Source of the DNA: Oopsacas minuta
Lineage: Eukaryota > Porifera > Hexactinellida > Lyssacinosida > Leucopsacidae
Reading direction: 5' to 3'
Assembly (NCBI GenBank): GCA_024704765.1
Contig: JAKMXF010000339.1
Location: 62,001-126,000 of the forward strand
DNA: 64,000 nt
Every line of letters begins with the position of its first letter. The stretch's first letter is position 1. The position numbers and the translations under genes were made by a program. Shown piece after piece: positions 25,716-37,110 of the stretch. The notes beneath the pieces are model-generated. The model ran no database searches, was not told where the DNA came from, and saw only the letters and a list, made by a program, of their open reading frames with translations.

Positions 25716-26991
25716 TTGGAACCTACTTCAACTAAAACGGTAGCAATGTTTCCTAAGGTGATGCTCTACTACAAAGCATTAAAGCTTAATGGTCTGAATC
25801 TGAATGGTGATGATTGGCTAAAGAACAAGAGAAAGAAATACACTCGTCCAGACACCAGGATAAATATTAGAGCTCATGGGTATATCATTAATCTAGCTGT
25901 AGGTGATGGAATTATAGGTTTGAAAGTCCTTCAAGACACACTTAGCATAACATTAGAAATTACTCTACTAATGAAATTTTCAGCAAAGCGCAACAAAATG
26001 TTTGATAATATAGAATGAACTTACGGCTGAAACATGTGGATTTGGATTACTCTGTCCCACTTGATGGACAGTTCGTGCCGAGAGTTTAAACAGCGTGGTT
26101 ACAAAATGTGACGTGTTACTGCAGCTGTATGGACTTTGAAGATTGTCTTCAAACTAAGTTGCAGACTGGTATAAAATCAAAAATCATTGGAATACAATAA
26201 CAAATGGAGTTGTGTGAATTTTAACTTTCTGATTATTCGTTACGTGCTCTGCAGAAAGCTGAAATATCTGGATCTGAGCGTCAAGAAATAGCATCGTTTA
26301 AAGTCAAAACACTGAAACTTATGAGAAATAAAGAATATTTTAGACTTTTCTGGAAAATGGTAAAACAATCTGCAGAGAGATTAAATGTTCAAGACGCCAT
26401 TTACAAAGTGAGATCTAAAAACAAAAGATATATGAAGATGGAATTTGTAGTGAACACTCAGCAACCACTGTCCTGAAGAAGATTATTTGAAGATTTATTA
26501 TCAAGCTATGTATCGAAAGGTCATTCAACCAAACCCTGATATCATATCAACAAAATCTCGAAGATCCAATTCTAAATAGTGGGAATAATAAAGATTCTAG
26601 TAAGAGATTGATGTTGTGACTAAAACTTATGGCTCTGATAAAGATCCATTAAGATTACAAGCACAGTTGGAAAACTCAGCTGCCAAATATGCAAATTTGA
26701 GAATAGCAATGAAACACGAACTTTCAATGATATGCTATGTTTTCTAAAGAATACATCAGCCAATACAAGAGATCAGTGTTCAGTATAGAAATAGTAGTTA
26801 AGCTTATACTTGTAATGCCTATAATTAACGCAGTTAGTGAAAGGCCATTTTCAAGTCTACGAAGAGCGAAAACATACCTGAGATCTATAATCACACAAGA
26901 ACGATTTAAAAATTATACACTACTCGAACAAAATTACTTGCATACCACTAAATGTACAATTGGAATTCCTGGAAATACAAGGAACATTTAA
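25716..26991 (+). pseudogene. hAT remnant, C-terminal two thirds, heavily mutated
   Basis: Pieces in changing frames follow the order of a hAT transposase of the ZMYM1/DUF4371-like kind. They are HGYIINLAVGDGIIGLKVL with KFSAKRNKMFDNI (25716-26018), then LLCPT-stop-WTVRAESLNSVVTK (26050-26110, a CGA to TGA type nonsense), SERQEIASFKVKTLKLMRNK (about 26280), and the dimerisation tail MPIINAVSERPFSSLRRAKT then YLRSIITQERFKNY (26737-26991). No ends or target duplication were found. Many stops show it is old. Confidence 0.75.
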
Positions 26992-27060
26992 CATGTATAA
27001 ATTAAATACCTAAAAACCTATTCAACTATGTAAGTTAACATTGCCCCGACTAAATATACT

Positions 27061-27605
27061 ATTGATATTCGACAATACATGAATTCTATATCCACAAAGT
27101 ATTTTATGGCCGAAATGACGTTATCTGGTTGCTTAGTTAGCAATTATGTCAAAGAAATGCTCCAATGTTAAAATGCTATAAGGAGTTCATTAGTAAATTT
27201 ATCATTCAAATTTATAGCATGGGATCTACCGATACTGCAGCACAAAATATCGAAAATTTGTCATGATTAAGTTAGTTAGTTTCAGAGTCATAGTAGTGAA
27301 CATGAGTCGCATATTTGGGCCAATATTCATCTACAACTTGACATCCTTCAATGTTACGGCCAAACCAACTCTCACATATACAGTATATATCTGGCTTACC
27401 ATACCCTAATAATACATTTTGACATGATATCTCTGACAATTATGATAAAATCGTGAAATGATCATATATGGTATTATTGATAATATTATTTAATATTGGA
27501 GCATTTCTCTGACATAATTGCTACTAAGCAAGCAATTAACATCATTCCGGCCCGGAAAGAGTTTGAGGATATAGAATTTGTGTATTGTCAAATATAAATA
27601 ATACA
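27061..27605. mobile_element. Foldback MITE with arms of about 115 bp
   Basis: Left arm ATTCTATATCCACAAAGTAT ... AGCAATTATGTCAAAGAAAT then GCTCCAAT (27086-27172) reappears inverted as the arm at about 27500-27605 (ATTGGAGCATTTCTCTGACA then TAATTGCTACTAAGC). A GGCCGAAATGA / TCATTCCGGCC pair sits in the middle of each arm. The inside is non-coding and the target duplication is unclear. Confidence 0.72.
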
Positions 27606-28189
27606 TTCATTCTGGTCAAAATGTACAATTGTAATTCTGACACTACAAATAGAATTTCAAATGCGAAAATTGAGGTATTGAATTAATCCATGATCCAAAT
27701 TTTCAGTGGCCAACATTGCCACAGTGTCCTGATTAAACACACAATGAACTAATTAAATATTTGATTCCGAATTGTAGAAAATTCAAATATGATGGAATAA
27801 TATTGATACACGGCAAACTCCATAGGAGGGGTCTCTGTAAATGGGAAGCCTCATAAGCGGGCAATTTTGTTACACCTTAATTCATTACATAGAAAGACCT
27901 CTATAAGTGAGAAGTTGGGAATGGAGCATACTTTAGAGAAAGATATGCCTCACACTCTCTATAAATGTGAAATCTACGAAAAACTTTCTTGAATAATCAA
28001 TTTTTGTGGTAATTTCGAAAAAATCTCTTTAAAATTTGTATATTAAACCAACAACCTTAGAGCATATTCTACTAATCAAATATCGTTGAAAAACAGTCGT
28101 TGGGGGAAATGGCAAAATATACTGCATCAAAAACCTTTTTCTAAGTCCAAAGATGACAATTAAGTTATAATTTCGTCAAAAATTAACCT

Positions 28190-28367
28190 CTAGGTACGTA
28201 GTGATGAGTATATCCTGTCACATAGCGACCCAAAAGCACTGACAAATGTGCCGTTTCATACTTATGCTAGGACAAAGGACAAACCCAAAGATACTTCCGC
28301 CCGTCGCATAATGACCTAGCAAGAGAAGTGCGCTTGTAGAATAGATAAACCCACATAATAATTGCGT

Positions 28368-28398
<31 letters not shown>

Positions 28399-29700
28399 GA
28401 TAAATATGTTATATGTTGGGAATTGATTGAAGAAACTGGAGACCACAAGGCCTGGTTGTGAAATACAGGGAATTTTGTGCCTGGCTCGGACAACTTTGAG
28501 TCATGGATGAAAATTTACACGTATGACAAAATTATGAAGTAATAGTCACCTTGCTGGATTTACGAAAAAAAGCATTATTACCCACTGCTCGCTCAATAAA
28601 TGTTAGATAGTTGAAATTTGAATCTTAGATTGATCCATCTGCTAAAGACACAATTTTTACCATACACACTCATCATGGAATTTTGCGCCATCATGACTGC
28701 ACCAAAACATCGAAATTTCCCTAATTTAATATTTAAGAATTTCATGATCTTCGAGGCAAGAAGTGCCCAGCCTTCCTACCAAAACCCACATAGCAGTTCC
28801 GTTATTGGAACTGAAGGCCATTAAATGGAATTTGGATGGACAATGAATAATAAAAATTTAATTTCAGTAAAGCATTAACCTCAAGTTCGAGGTAAGTTGT
28901 GTTGAGGATATTCGTGGCATAGCGACCAGGAGTATCAAGAAATTTGGTTGTCTAATACCTAAGGCAACCTGAGGCACTAAGCAGTCGGACAGCCACTTTG
29001 CAAGAGAAGTACGATAGTACTAACTAATTGCGGTTTAAGAGTATAGATATATGTATGCTTATATATATAAATGTTGGATGTTGAAGAAACTGGATTATCA
29101 CAAGGGCAGATTATTGGCATACTTGGGTATTTCGCGGCCAACTCGAAAATGGTCGGGGCTTGGAAGAAAATTCACACATAAGACAAAATTATGTCGTAAT
29201 TTGACCCTTGTTGATTTTCGAAATCTGACGTCATTATACACGTCTCAAAGAATATACATTTTATAAGATTGAAAATTGAATCACAGGTACTCCTCATTAT
29301 GCCACACGTTCTGATATCATGATTTTTACAAAATGCAAACTCATTATGGAACTATTACGTTATCATGACTGTATATACAATCCAAACTTTCCAAATTTCA
29401 ACATTTTGGAGATTCTCTCAAAACACAAGCACGAAGTGTCGAGAGTAATAACCACTAACAACGTATTAACTATAGTGCCATCTCAAAAAGTCTTTAGATA
29501 GAATTTGGAATTACTAAGGATACTAATTTCTGAAATTCCGCTATTGTATAGATTCAGGGAATTAGTGTCGAGTATATCATGTCGTGTAGCGACCAAAAGC
29601 ACTAAAAAGCCGTCATTGTGCACTTAAGCTAAATCAGAGGAACGAAGTATATGGCCACCTGTCAAGCAGGGACTTCGCAAGCGAAGCACGCTAATAGTGT
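28190..29700. repeat. Tandem run of foldback-family right halves
   Basis: Three arm ends with GTCRYRTAGCGACC-type palindromes lie at about 28215, 28308 and 29600. Two internal halves start with TTGAAGAAACTGGA at about 28428 and 29085 and run through CCACTGCTC or TGACGTCA-like and TCATCATGG motifs to an arm end (about 29020 and 29700). A (TA)n tract at 28373-28398 precedes the first. The repeats end with GCAAGAGAAGTGCG, GCAAGAGAAGTACG and GCAAGCGAAGCACG. Confidence 0.68.
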
Positions 29701-29990
29701 TAGATAATAAATTTGTTGATCTAAAAATATGCACTCAAGGTTATTCAGGCGAAAGAGCGTTTCTGTAATGCAAAACAAAAAATTCATTAGAATCGGCAAC
29801 CGCATCCTAAGTACAAATTCACAAAGTATTGTGAAGCCTTATGTATACTAGACCATGTTATAGGTATACAGGATGTAAATATTATTAATGTAGTTAAACA
29901 AATACATAGGCTACGCATTACCCCAATAAGTCCAAACAAATAGTGAATATCAAGTAGTTCAAATTCCAAACATTTGAATAATTTCCAAAC

Positions 29991-30235
29991 CTGTTTAAAT
30001 AAATCTTTTTTAGATTGAAGTGATGCACGATCGATCCATATTTTAGGGAGAAATACTTCAAATCCGCCTAACCTCCTCATAGATTTGTAAGTTGGTTTTT
30101 TTGGTTTTGATTTTCCAGAGTGGGAGCGTACACATTCAAACCATATTCTAATTGCCAGTAATTGAGTCAAAGTGGACACGTCAGCAATAAAGTACCCTAA
30201 ATTGAAACTCATATAATAGACTAAGGCATATCGTT
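29991..30235 (-). CDS. FRMPD-like gene, exon for most of FERM F2
   Basis: Acceptor CCTTATTGTATAG precedes 30235 and donor AAACAG|GTTTGG follows 29991. The exon is 245 bp and enters in phase 1: its AA completes a GAA codon with the G that ends exon 36349. It leaves in phase 0. It reads ERYALVYYMSFNLGYFIADV, then STLTQLLAIRIWFECVRS, and GGFEVFLPKIWIDRASLQSK then KDLFKQ. The ERY/F start, the helical stretch and GFExFLP match the four-helix F2 lobe of FRMPD proteins (FRMPD4 has QERFG and GLETFLP there; recalled). A transposon end sits 28 bp upstream of the acceptor, leaving only 27 bp of host intron before the AG. A GT at other sites would alter the junction, but phase and alignment favour this one. 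Confidence 0.88.
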
Positions 30236-31611
30236 CTATACAATAAGGCAATGGTACAAGGGGCACAGTGGTTTTAAACGGAATTTGGTAAGGAATAGGC
30301 AATTATCTGAGTCCTACCATTGTATTATGTATTATTTGCATATATATATATTATCGATACCAACGAGTCGATTGCTAGTAGAAATTTTCTTCTAAGACGT
30401 CTATTTTTCTTGATATTAGGTCATTGGAGTGTATAAACATTATTCAAATTATGGGTTGGTAATAATTGATTCAATAATGCTAAAATCGTGTGTACACATG
30501 ACCATAAACTATTTATCTATATACAAGTATAGTAACTATGGGAAACAGGTTAAGGAAGCGAATAGAGTACCTAAATTGGATGGGTGTTGGATATTATCTG
30601 ATTTGCAACATTTCGATCTCGATGAATGACCAGATTGACCACATAATTCCCAAATTAAACTTCGCCGAAAGCTTGCAGAAATAGGATCGCTCTGGGAGGC
30701 TAATCTCATGAAAACATCCAAAATATTAGTCTCGAAACTATTTTCCCTTGCCAAATTTTCCCGATATATTCGCACAAGTTTGTTAGAAGACTCTGTACCT
30801 TCTTCGAAGAAATCCTTCAAGCCGAATTCAGCATTGGACTCTCGAATTAACTCCTCAGAGTGGGGTAAGATTTTGTGTAGAGTTGGTATGATACTTGCCC
30901 AGGGAAATGAATCTAAAATCAAAAGATAGGTATTTTGGCACAGATTCCCAATTCCGGAGTGTTGAATTTCCTGCTTGAATTGTATACGTTGAGGATAGTA
31001 AAAGTTGGCATGAATTTTCGTTAAAGCTGGTCGATGGTCAATTGCAATGGTAGATAATACACATTTGAGGTAACAGTTTCGTCAGAAAAGGCCATTCGAG
31101 CAATATTCCCTGTAGAAGTCGTTCCGCCACTGGGATCGTTTAGGTCAACATTCAACCAGTTTTTTCCTGAATAAGGGAATGAATAAACTTCATGGATTCT
31201 TTAATAGCTGGAGAGTTTGTAGACCAACTCAATTTAATGATATGAAGATGATATACCAAAAGATTAAACCACCTAAATTATGCAAAATGGTAAATAGCAA
31301 CTTAATTGTATTTTCATAAAATATCTCCACCTAAAGATGCATGTATATGAATAAAGTGGAGATGCTGAATTTGTGTTGATAGTAGTGATAGGTGCATGAG
31401 TTAAGTTAAACGATCGTTTGGCGGAAGTGTAAAGAAGGAATCAAATCGTCAATATTTAAGAATAATTGAGTAATATCAGTAATTTTTCTGTGGATAGGGA
31501 ATCCATCAGTTATAAATTCTCTGTCCTTTAAATCTTTATGTGTGGCTGATACAATAGGCAACTTGCGTTCCAGCACCAGAAAGAAAAGCTGACATCTTCA
31601 CATCAAACATA

Positions 31612-32953
31612 CAGGGTGTATCAAAAGTCTTTTCTTCTTATGAATACCACCATAATATAGAATTTCTTAGATAAATTCATCTAATTATTTGCCTATATAT
31701 TAACCTTAAGTTTTATACATAAATTAATTCGACTTGGCATCCCATCAACTAAATTCTCAAGTATCGACGGGCTAATCCCATTCCATATATTTTCCAAATA
31801 TTTTCCGAGCTGTGTTAAATTTGTAGCGGGTTTCTCTTGTCTAGCTCTGCTTGCATAATAGACCAAAGATTTTCGATGGGGTTTAAATCTGGGGAGTTAC
31901 TAGGTCAAACACCTTTCTCCCAAAAGCCAGGTAGATGCTCTGAAAGCCATTTCTGTGTCCTTATGGCTGTATGGGTAGGGGCGCCATCCTGCATGAAAAT
32001 TATCACGGACATCTTTCGACAGATTTTCCTTTGGGTAAGTGGGACTCTAGTCTTTCTACGCTTAAAGGTATGGAGACAACACTTCTCCAGGATTTCACTA
32101 ATATATAGTAGTCAGTATTCACTGAGTGTTTTGGAGGATGAAGTGTAGTTCTGATAGCCCTGACCGACTCATCACTCCCCAGACCATCATTTTCGGCGGG
32201 TTTTGACTGATTCAACTGGGGTAATGTTGTGCGGATTAATGTCCCAAACACGATCATTCTGTCTATTAGTTGGATAGAAAAGCTCAAAAGGGCTTTTGTC
32301 ACTAAAAAGAACTCTTTCCCAATCACGACCAGTCCATGTTTTGTGTCTCTGACATAATTCTAGCCTCTTTTACCTTTTGTTTTAAAGTCAATTTCGGGTA
32401 TGAGGGTCTTCTATAGGCTTTCACTCCGATTGTGTCGCGTAAATAACGGTGAATTGTGTCTTTACTAACGGTCACCGACTTAGACGAGATATATTTCGCA
32501 AGATTTCGGGTTGAATTGTAGCGTTTCCCGATTGATTTTCGAATTATAATTTTCGGAATCCGGGAAAGTTTCGTCGGACGTCTAGACCGGGGCTTGTCAT
32601 CAAGCAAATATCTAGCTCTATGCCTTTTATACCAGTTCCGAACTGTCCGAATTGTGATTCCAAGAGTATTGGCGACTGTTTTCTGTGTTGAACCCGCTTC
32701 AATCATGCTAATCGCTCGCTCACGAACAGCAAATCTCGGTTTCATGACAACCATGTATGAAATTTGTGAGGGTTGAGAAAATATTGAAAATATAAACAGA
32801 TTATCAAATAATGAAATGAAGTATTCATTATAGTATTGGACTACTATAGACTAATAATAATCTGAAAAATGGTCGGTTAGTAAACAATACAGTTCGATTT
32901 ATAACGACTTCAATCGAAGTACTGAGGAGGAAAAAAACTTTTGAGACACTCTG
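31612..32953 (-). mobile_element. DD37E Tc1/mariner element, 1342 bp, nested
   Basis: Left end CAGGGTGTATCAAAAGTCTT and right end (read inward) CAGAGTGTCTCAAAAGTTTT form inverted ends of about 28 bp. TA flanks are at 31610-31611 and 32954-32955. It lies wholly inside the Transib element, in the same coding sense, so it arrived later. Confidence 0.93.
31693..32754 (-). pseudogene. Tc1/mariner transposase (DD37E type), broken
   Basis: The minus-strand start at 32754 gives paired helix-turn-helix domains (ERAISMIEAGSTQKTVANTL, GITIRTVRNWYKRH, a GRPR-like KPRSRRPTKLSR, and SKDTIHRYLRD). A frame change near 32320 leads to WERVLFSDKSPFELF (first Asp; DES is usual). The second Asp is in IIFMQDGAPTHTA and the Glu in SNSPDLNPIENLW. 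Counting across a TGA after EKGV (where Trp would be expected), 37 residues separate Asp and Glu. The tail LTQLGKYLENIWNGISPSIL ends with GMPSRINLCIKLK and a stop at 31693. There are several lesions. Confidence 0.9.
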
Positions 32954-34944
32954 TAGATCGTACGATAGAAAATAATAACTGAACTACCTTGTATAGATAT
33001 GCTTCTTCAAGCTTAGATGTTTCTGGATTAATAATATCGTCTATGAATGTACGAATATTTGCTTCGCATTCCTTCGCAGCACACAGAAGATAGGTCTCTG
33101 CGAGAATGGAGAATTAGTAGAATTATTCTTCCAAACAACGCTACTTGATGGTGTATGCATAGAGAGCGGTTTAAACAAAACAAAAAATTCTTTGTGCTTG
33201 TGTTGGTGTACTGCTGGTTATAGATAGTATGACAACCAGAACCATCTAGACCATCTGCTATCCTAAAGGTCGGTGGGAAATCTTCACTGGTGGTGAGATC
33301 TACAGTAGATAGTATCGCTCCAAGGTTTGTTGGACTTGAAGGGAATATGAAGTGTATACACCAATTGGCTTTACTGGATCTGGATATAAATATATTGAGG
33401 GCCACGAAATACAAGATCGCGTAGATCTGCAACCTTGCTATAAGATGGAAAGATAATATTGTCTCCCAGTAATGTTTGATGAAGCTGTGTATACTTTCTT
33501 CTTCCCACTTCGAGTAGATCAAGCAGGAACAGAGCTTTATCGAATTGAATCAGTTGAGTATTATGATAAATGAACCTACCGCTCACTATTTCTTTAGCAA
33601 CCTTTGCAACCGGACGGTTATCTTCCTCATTAGCTATTAGTTGCAATAAAAGTGCGGCAATATCTATGGGCGTTGTGTTTTCGGTCATCGCAATTTCCTT
33701 CACTTGTTCCAAAATGGATGATAACCTGGACAGTTGTTGTTTTAAGGTAATCATTAACAATGGCTTCCTAGGATAAAATCTGATGATCCAAGTGAAGATT
33801 AAAGACAATTTTCTTAGGTCTTGTTCCCAAGGAATTTCTGAGGTCCATCACTCATTTATTAGTTGATCTGTTGATTTTGGATTTATTCAGATTACTTGAA
33901 CAATTTTCACATACGAAATAACTGACTCTCTCAAATCTTCCTCAACATTCAAGATATTAACAACTTCATCTACTGTATCGGAAGTTTATTGTCCTTCACT
34001 CTCAGAATATTAGCTAAATCACGGCGGTTTCGTGGAAATTTACTTTCAGCCATTGATAAATCTTTGATAAATGAATATTAACTCATTAATTAATGGATCA
34101 ACGTTTGTATTTAAATATCTAACTACTTTTGACGAATACAACAGTTATCATAATGGAGTGGTCAGATACATCAGTTATCATAATAAATAACATACCTAGT
34201 TGCCTAGCGACGGAAAATATAGAATGGAATTCACACATAAAAATTAAATGCACATTGAAGCGTATTTAGATAGTTTAATATGTCAATATATTACATAATT
34301 GAATAACTATTGACAAATTCTAAGCTATATGATGCTATCTATATTCTTGCGGCTCTTCTAATTTAGGAAATAATCGAATTTTGAAAAATTTTTGTGGAAA
34401 ATAAAAACAGAAAAATCTGGAAAGTTGGCATAATTTTCCAAGTATTCAAACCTTTAAATTGAATGAGGAAATCTTAGATTTAGTCTATGGAAGAAGAAAG
34501 AACAAAAAGATTGAAAATATATGAAAAGCAGCCAGATTGAATTTGATGAATATTTTCAAACTGCAATTATACATTTTCATAATGTAAATTCCATAGACTT
34601 TGACAAGCCAGCGTAGGCACTATAGGCGTTCAATCACAATTATTTGGGATTGCATAGAAAGTAAGTAATGGCGAACATATTCAAGTTCAAAAACATAATT
34701 GCATGACTATGAATATTTTCCCTATTCCGTGCCCTAAACCACTGTGAGGGGGTAGTCTAGAAGATGGTAAGCAAAATGTAGAGGTCCCTTGTTAAATTTG
34801 GGCACAAGGTATTACCTCAAATCAGATTAGTGCACACTATATTAAACGCTGAATTTCGATTCCCTAGATTAAAGTAATAATATTAGGCAATGATTATCTG
34901 AGGTATATACCTGTTTCCCATTCCCGCCGTTTAAATAAGCCAGG

Positions 34945-35592
34945 ACCTATTGCCCAGAGTTGTCTGGTATGCGGTTGCCCATGACTGGATCATAGACCCG
35001 TACTTTTTTGAAGATAAGGATGGTAAAACCTGTACGGTGAACCGGTGGAGATACCTGAAAATGCTGAAAGGATTCTACCTTCCCAACATCAGGAGACATG
35101 GTGAACTGAATACTATTACTTTCCATCAGGATGGAGCACCCCCACACTATGCCAATTTAGTTAGGGACTGGCTACAAGAGAAGTTTTGTGACAGGATGAT
35201 TGGTCGTGGATTTGACGACTTCTGGCCCCCATATTCCCCGGACCTTAATCCTTGCGATTTTTACCTGTGGGGCTACCTGAAGTCAGTTGTGTACAGGGAT
35301 CCTGTTGCTAAGACACTAGAGGACCTCAAGAAGGTCATCAGAAAGAAATCAGGAAGATTAATGGAGAAACTCTGGCTAAAGTGTACGATAGCGTGCTTGT
35401 CAGACTAAAAAGAGTGCTGGGTAGGAAAGGGGCATGGATCGAGTACCTGATTAATGGCTGAAGAGGAAAGGATGATGTATTCACAAAACTAATTATCTAT
35501 ACTTTTAAAATCCGTTTACAGAATTAAGTTCTATTGTTTCGTTTTCAAATGAGAGCAAGTTACTTTTGATCAGACTCCCGTGGCCCACCCTG
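34945..35592 (+). pseudogene. 5'-truncated Tc1-like (DD41D) transposase with its 3' end
   Basis: The frame from 34950 reads VVWYAVAHDWIIDPYFFEDK, the second Asp in ITFHQDGAPPHYANLVRDWL and the third in WPPYSPDLNPCDFYLWGYLK. There are 41 residues between the two Asp, a DD41D spacing. A frame change near 35370 leads to KVYDSVLVRLKR and AWIEYLING, with a stop at 35459-35461. The 3' terminus (read inward CAGGGTGGGCCACGG) ends at 35592 before TA. No left end or N-terminal domain is present upstream, where the Transib element ends 200 bp away. Confidence 0.82.
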
Positions 35593-36348
35593 TAAGTATG
35601 CATATACGTAACTAATGATTATATTGTTGAACATATTGGTTATGAAATTCCTTTTACAATGTGGTGGGCTGGAAAAATTTGGAAAACATGACAAAGTACA
35701 AATGAAAATATCTTGAGAATGTGAAATTTCCCAACTATAAAAATCTCTGAAATATTAGCTAACATGGAATACTATGTAAATAATGTTATTATAGGGATAA
35801 CTATCCCGGGGCAACACCCCCCACATTTCAAAATTTCACATGGTGCCGGTATGTATATATTTGTATATTGAAAATCATCCCAATACACTGACAATTTGCG
35901 CAAAATGCTAGTAAAATTCGGGACAAACTTGGCACCCATTTAATTTCATCTAATATACACAAACTAAAGTATAAATCTTGCAAGGATCTACGACGAAAGA
36001 TGAGTGAACTGTAACGGTGGGTGTGTTTAAGTATGAGCAAAACAACACATATTATAATTAGCTAATGAATCTTTTGTCCAATTTTAGAAAAAATTTAATG
36101 GTATATCATTTCTTGAATTACTTTGTGCAAAATGTATATTGATAAGAGTTTGCACATTGATATACTCTAAATTGACTTCGAGTAAAATAGAATTTATGGT
36201 AGATCAAATTAGGTATATATGAACTTTACTGAGATGCGAGAGTGTCACATCTGTGTATATAGGGCGCCGTGACGTTGATAAACCTGAAATATACGTACGT
36301 AGCAACTGAAGAATTAAGGAAAAATTGAAAAATATACAATTTTATTAC

Positions 36349-36496
36349 CACAGAACAAATCTTGACAAGTCTGAAAATATAAATAACTAAGAGAAGAAGG
36401 ACATCTAACCAAAAGTCCATCTAAATCGAGAGGAAGAATCCTGATTCTGAGGTGGAATATCCAACCATCACTCGATCGGAGAACTGAATCGGTCAC
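36349..36496 (-). CDS. FRMPD-like gene, exon from FERM F1 end into F2
   Basis: Acceptor TTCACATTTATAG precedes 36496 and donor CTGTG|GTAATA follows 36349. The exon is 148 bp, phase 0 in and 1 out. It reads VTDSVLRSSDGWIFHLRIRI, then LPLDLDGLLVRCPSSLSYLY and FQTCQDLFC. The pattern FxxRxxxxPxDxxxLL, then YLYxQxCxD, follows the F1-F2 border of FRMPD4 (FRISFVPKDPIDLL ... YLYVQSCND, recalled), residue by residue in spacing. It joins in phase to exon 47694-47464 before it and to exon 30235-29991 after it. The CDS looks intact, but sequence identity to vertebrate FRMPD is modest, so the lineage is divergent. Confidence 0.88.
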
Positions 36497-36528
36497 CTAT
36501 AAATGTGAATCAAATGAATCAACTAAGC

Positions 36529-37110
36529 CAGGAGTGCTCAAACTTTTAAATCTACGAGCTACGTTAAATATTAGGCTCTGCCTTACGGGCCACAAATCAT
36601 AGATCACCTCAGGCTTTAGTTTAATCAATTTTCAATCTATACTATTTGACATCAGATTGCATTAACAATGGATTCTACTTGTAAATTCATGTTACTGACT
36701 TATATTATAATCTTATAAATGGATTCGAATCATTTGATGTCTCTTTTGAACTCAGCTTATTTTCTAGCAAGTGGACGATAGTACTAAACCTAGATTTGGG
36801 GTATACTATGTACTGTTCATACCAGAATAACATCGCAGAAAAATCTCGCCATTTCAATTTAGGTTCTGCTTCCTACGGTATACTTGTGAAGCTCTAATAA
36901 TTGATTGAATTCGTAAATAGCAACTATTGTTACCAAATACTTTATTAATACTAGGAATATTGATGCATTTGTAGAGTATCTATAATTATTTCTAAATGGT
37001 GTTTAGAAAAAACAATTATTATCTGATGATTGAAACATCTCAATCTATCCTATATATATGAATAATGAAATCAAGCAAATTATCTGCGGGCCACGGTTTG
37101 AGCACCCTTG
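36529..37110. mobile_element. hAT MITE, 582 bp
   Basis: The left end CAGGAGTGCTCAAACTTTT pairs with the right end read inward, CAAGGGTGCTCAAACCGTGG; a GGGCC motif lies under both ends. Flanks AACTAAGC (36521-36528) and AAATAAGC (37111-37118) match at 7 of 8. Non-coding. It sits 32 bp upstream of the acceptor of exon 36496-36349. Confidence 0.85.

Larger units (their letters stand above)
30536..34053 (-). pseudogene. Transib/RAG1-like transposase, broken
   Basis: Reading begins about 34053 (MAESKFPRNRRDLANIL). Then come QLIANEEDNR and LLEVGRRKYTQLHQTL with SKVADLRDLV (33808-33371), and FRIADGLDGSGCH with the likely first catalytic Asp at 33253-33255. Next are VVWKNNSTNSPFSQRPIF and CAAKECEANIRTFIDD. 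After the nested element come KDLKDREFITDGFP, SLHFRQTI, and GGTTSTGNIARMAFSDE (about 31120). The end has FFEEGTESSNKLVRIYRENL then AR (near 30790), which fits the last catalytic Glu block of RAG1 (SEGNESGNKLFRRFRK, recalled). The second acidic residue was not identified. There are several stops and frame changes. Function when intact: DDE cut-and-paste transposase. Confidence 0.82.
30264..34746 (-). mobile_element. Transib/RAG1-like transposon, split by a nested Tc1/mariner
   Basis: The left end CACAGTGGTTT and the right end (read inward) CACAGTGGTTT are identical for 11 bases, with ACGGAAT following in both. The element is flanked by a perfect 5-bp duplication AGGGG (30259-30263 and 34747-34751). 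A CAC-W-GTG heptamer end and a GC-rich 5-bp duplication are the recorded hallmarks of Transib elements and of RAG recombination ends. Total length is 4483 bp; taking out the nested element at 31612-32953 and one TA leaves 3139 bp. The protein remains are read on the minus strand. No RAG2-like (kelch) frame is present. Confidence 0.9.

Noticed and set aside
28373-28398. (TA)n tract as an AT-rich origin or promoter element
   Set aside because: A simple repeat next to a transposon half-unit; nothing supports a role.
28200-29700. Palindromic GTCGCNTAGCGACC units as a CRISPR-like array
   Set aside because: Spacing is irregular, units are parts of large arms, and the organism is eukaryotic.
30236-30302. 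Upstream part of the open frame ending at 29787 as coding
   Set aside because: These codons lie in the intron acceptor tract and in the transposon terminus; likewise sequence below 29991 lies past the splice donor.
35828-36040. Minus frame considered as the FERM exon following 36496-36349
   Set aside because: A possible acceptor and phase fit exist, but the exon at 30235-29991 fits phase and the FERM F2 pattern (ERY...GFExFLP) far better, leaving no room for this piece.
35900-36400. Other short minus frames such as 36226-36420
   Set aside because: Shadow of the real exon 36496-36349 in another frame.
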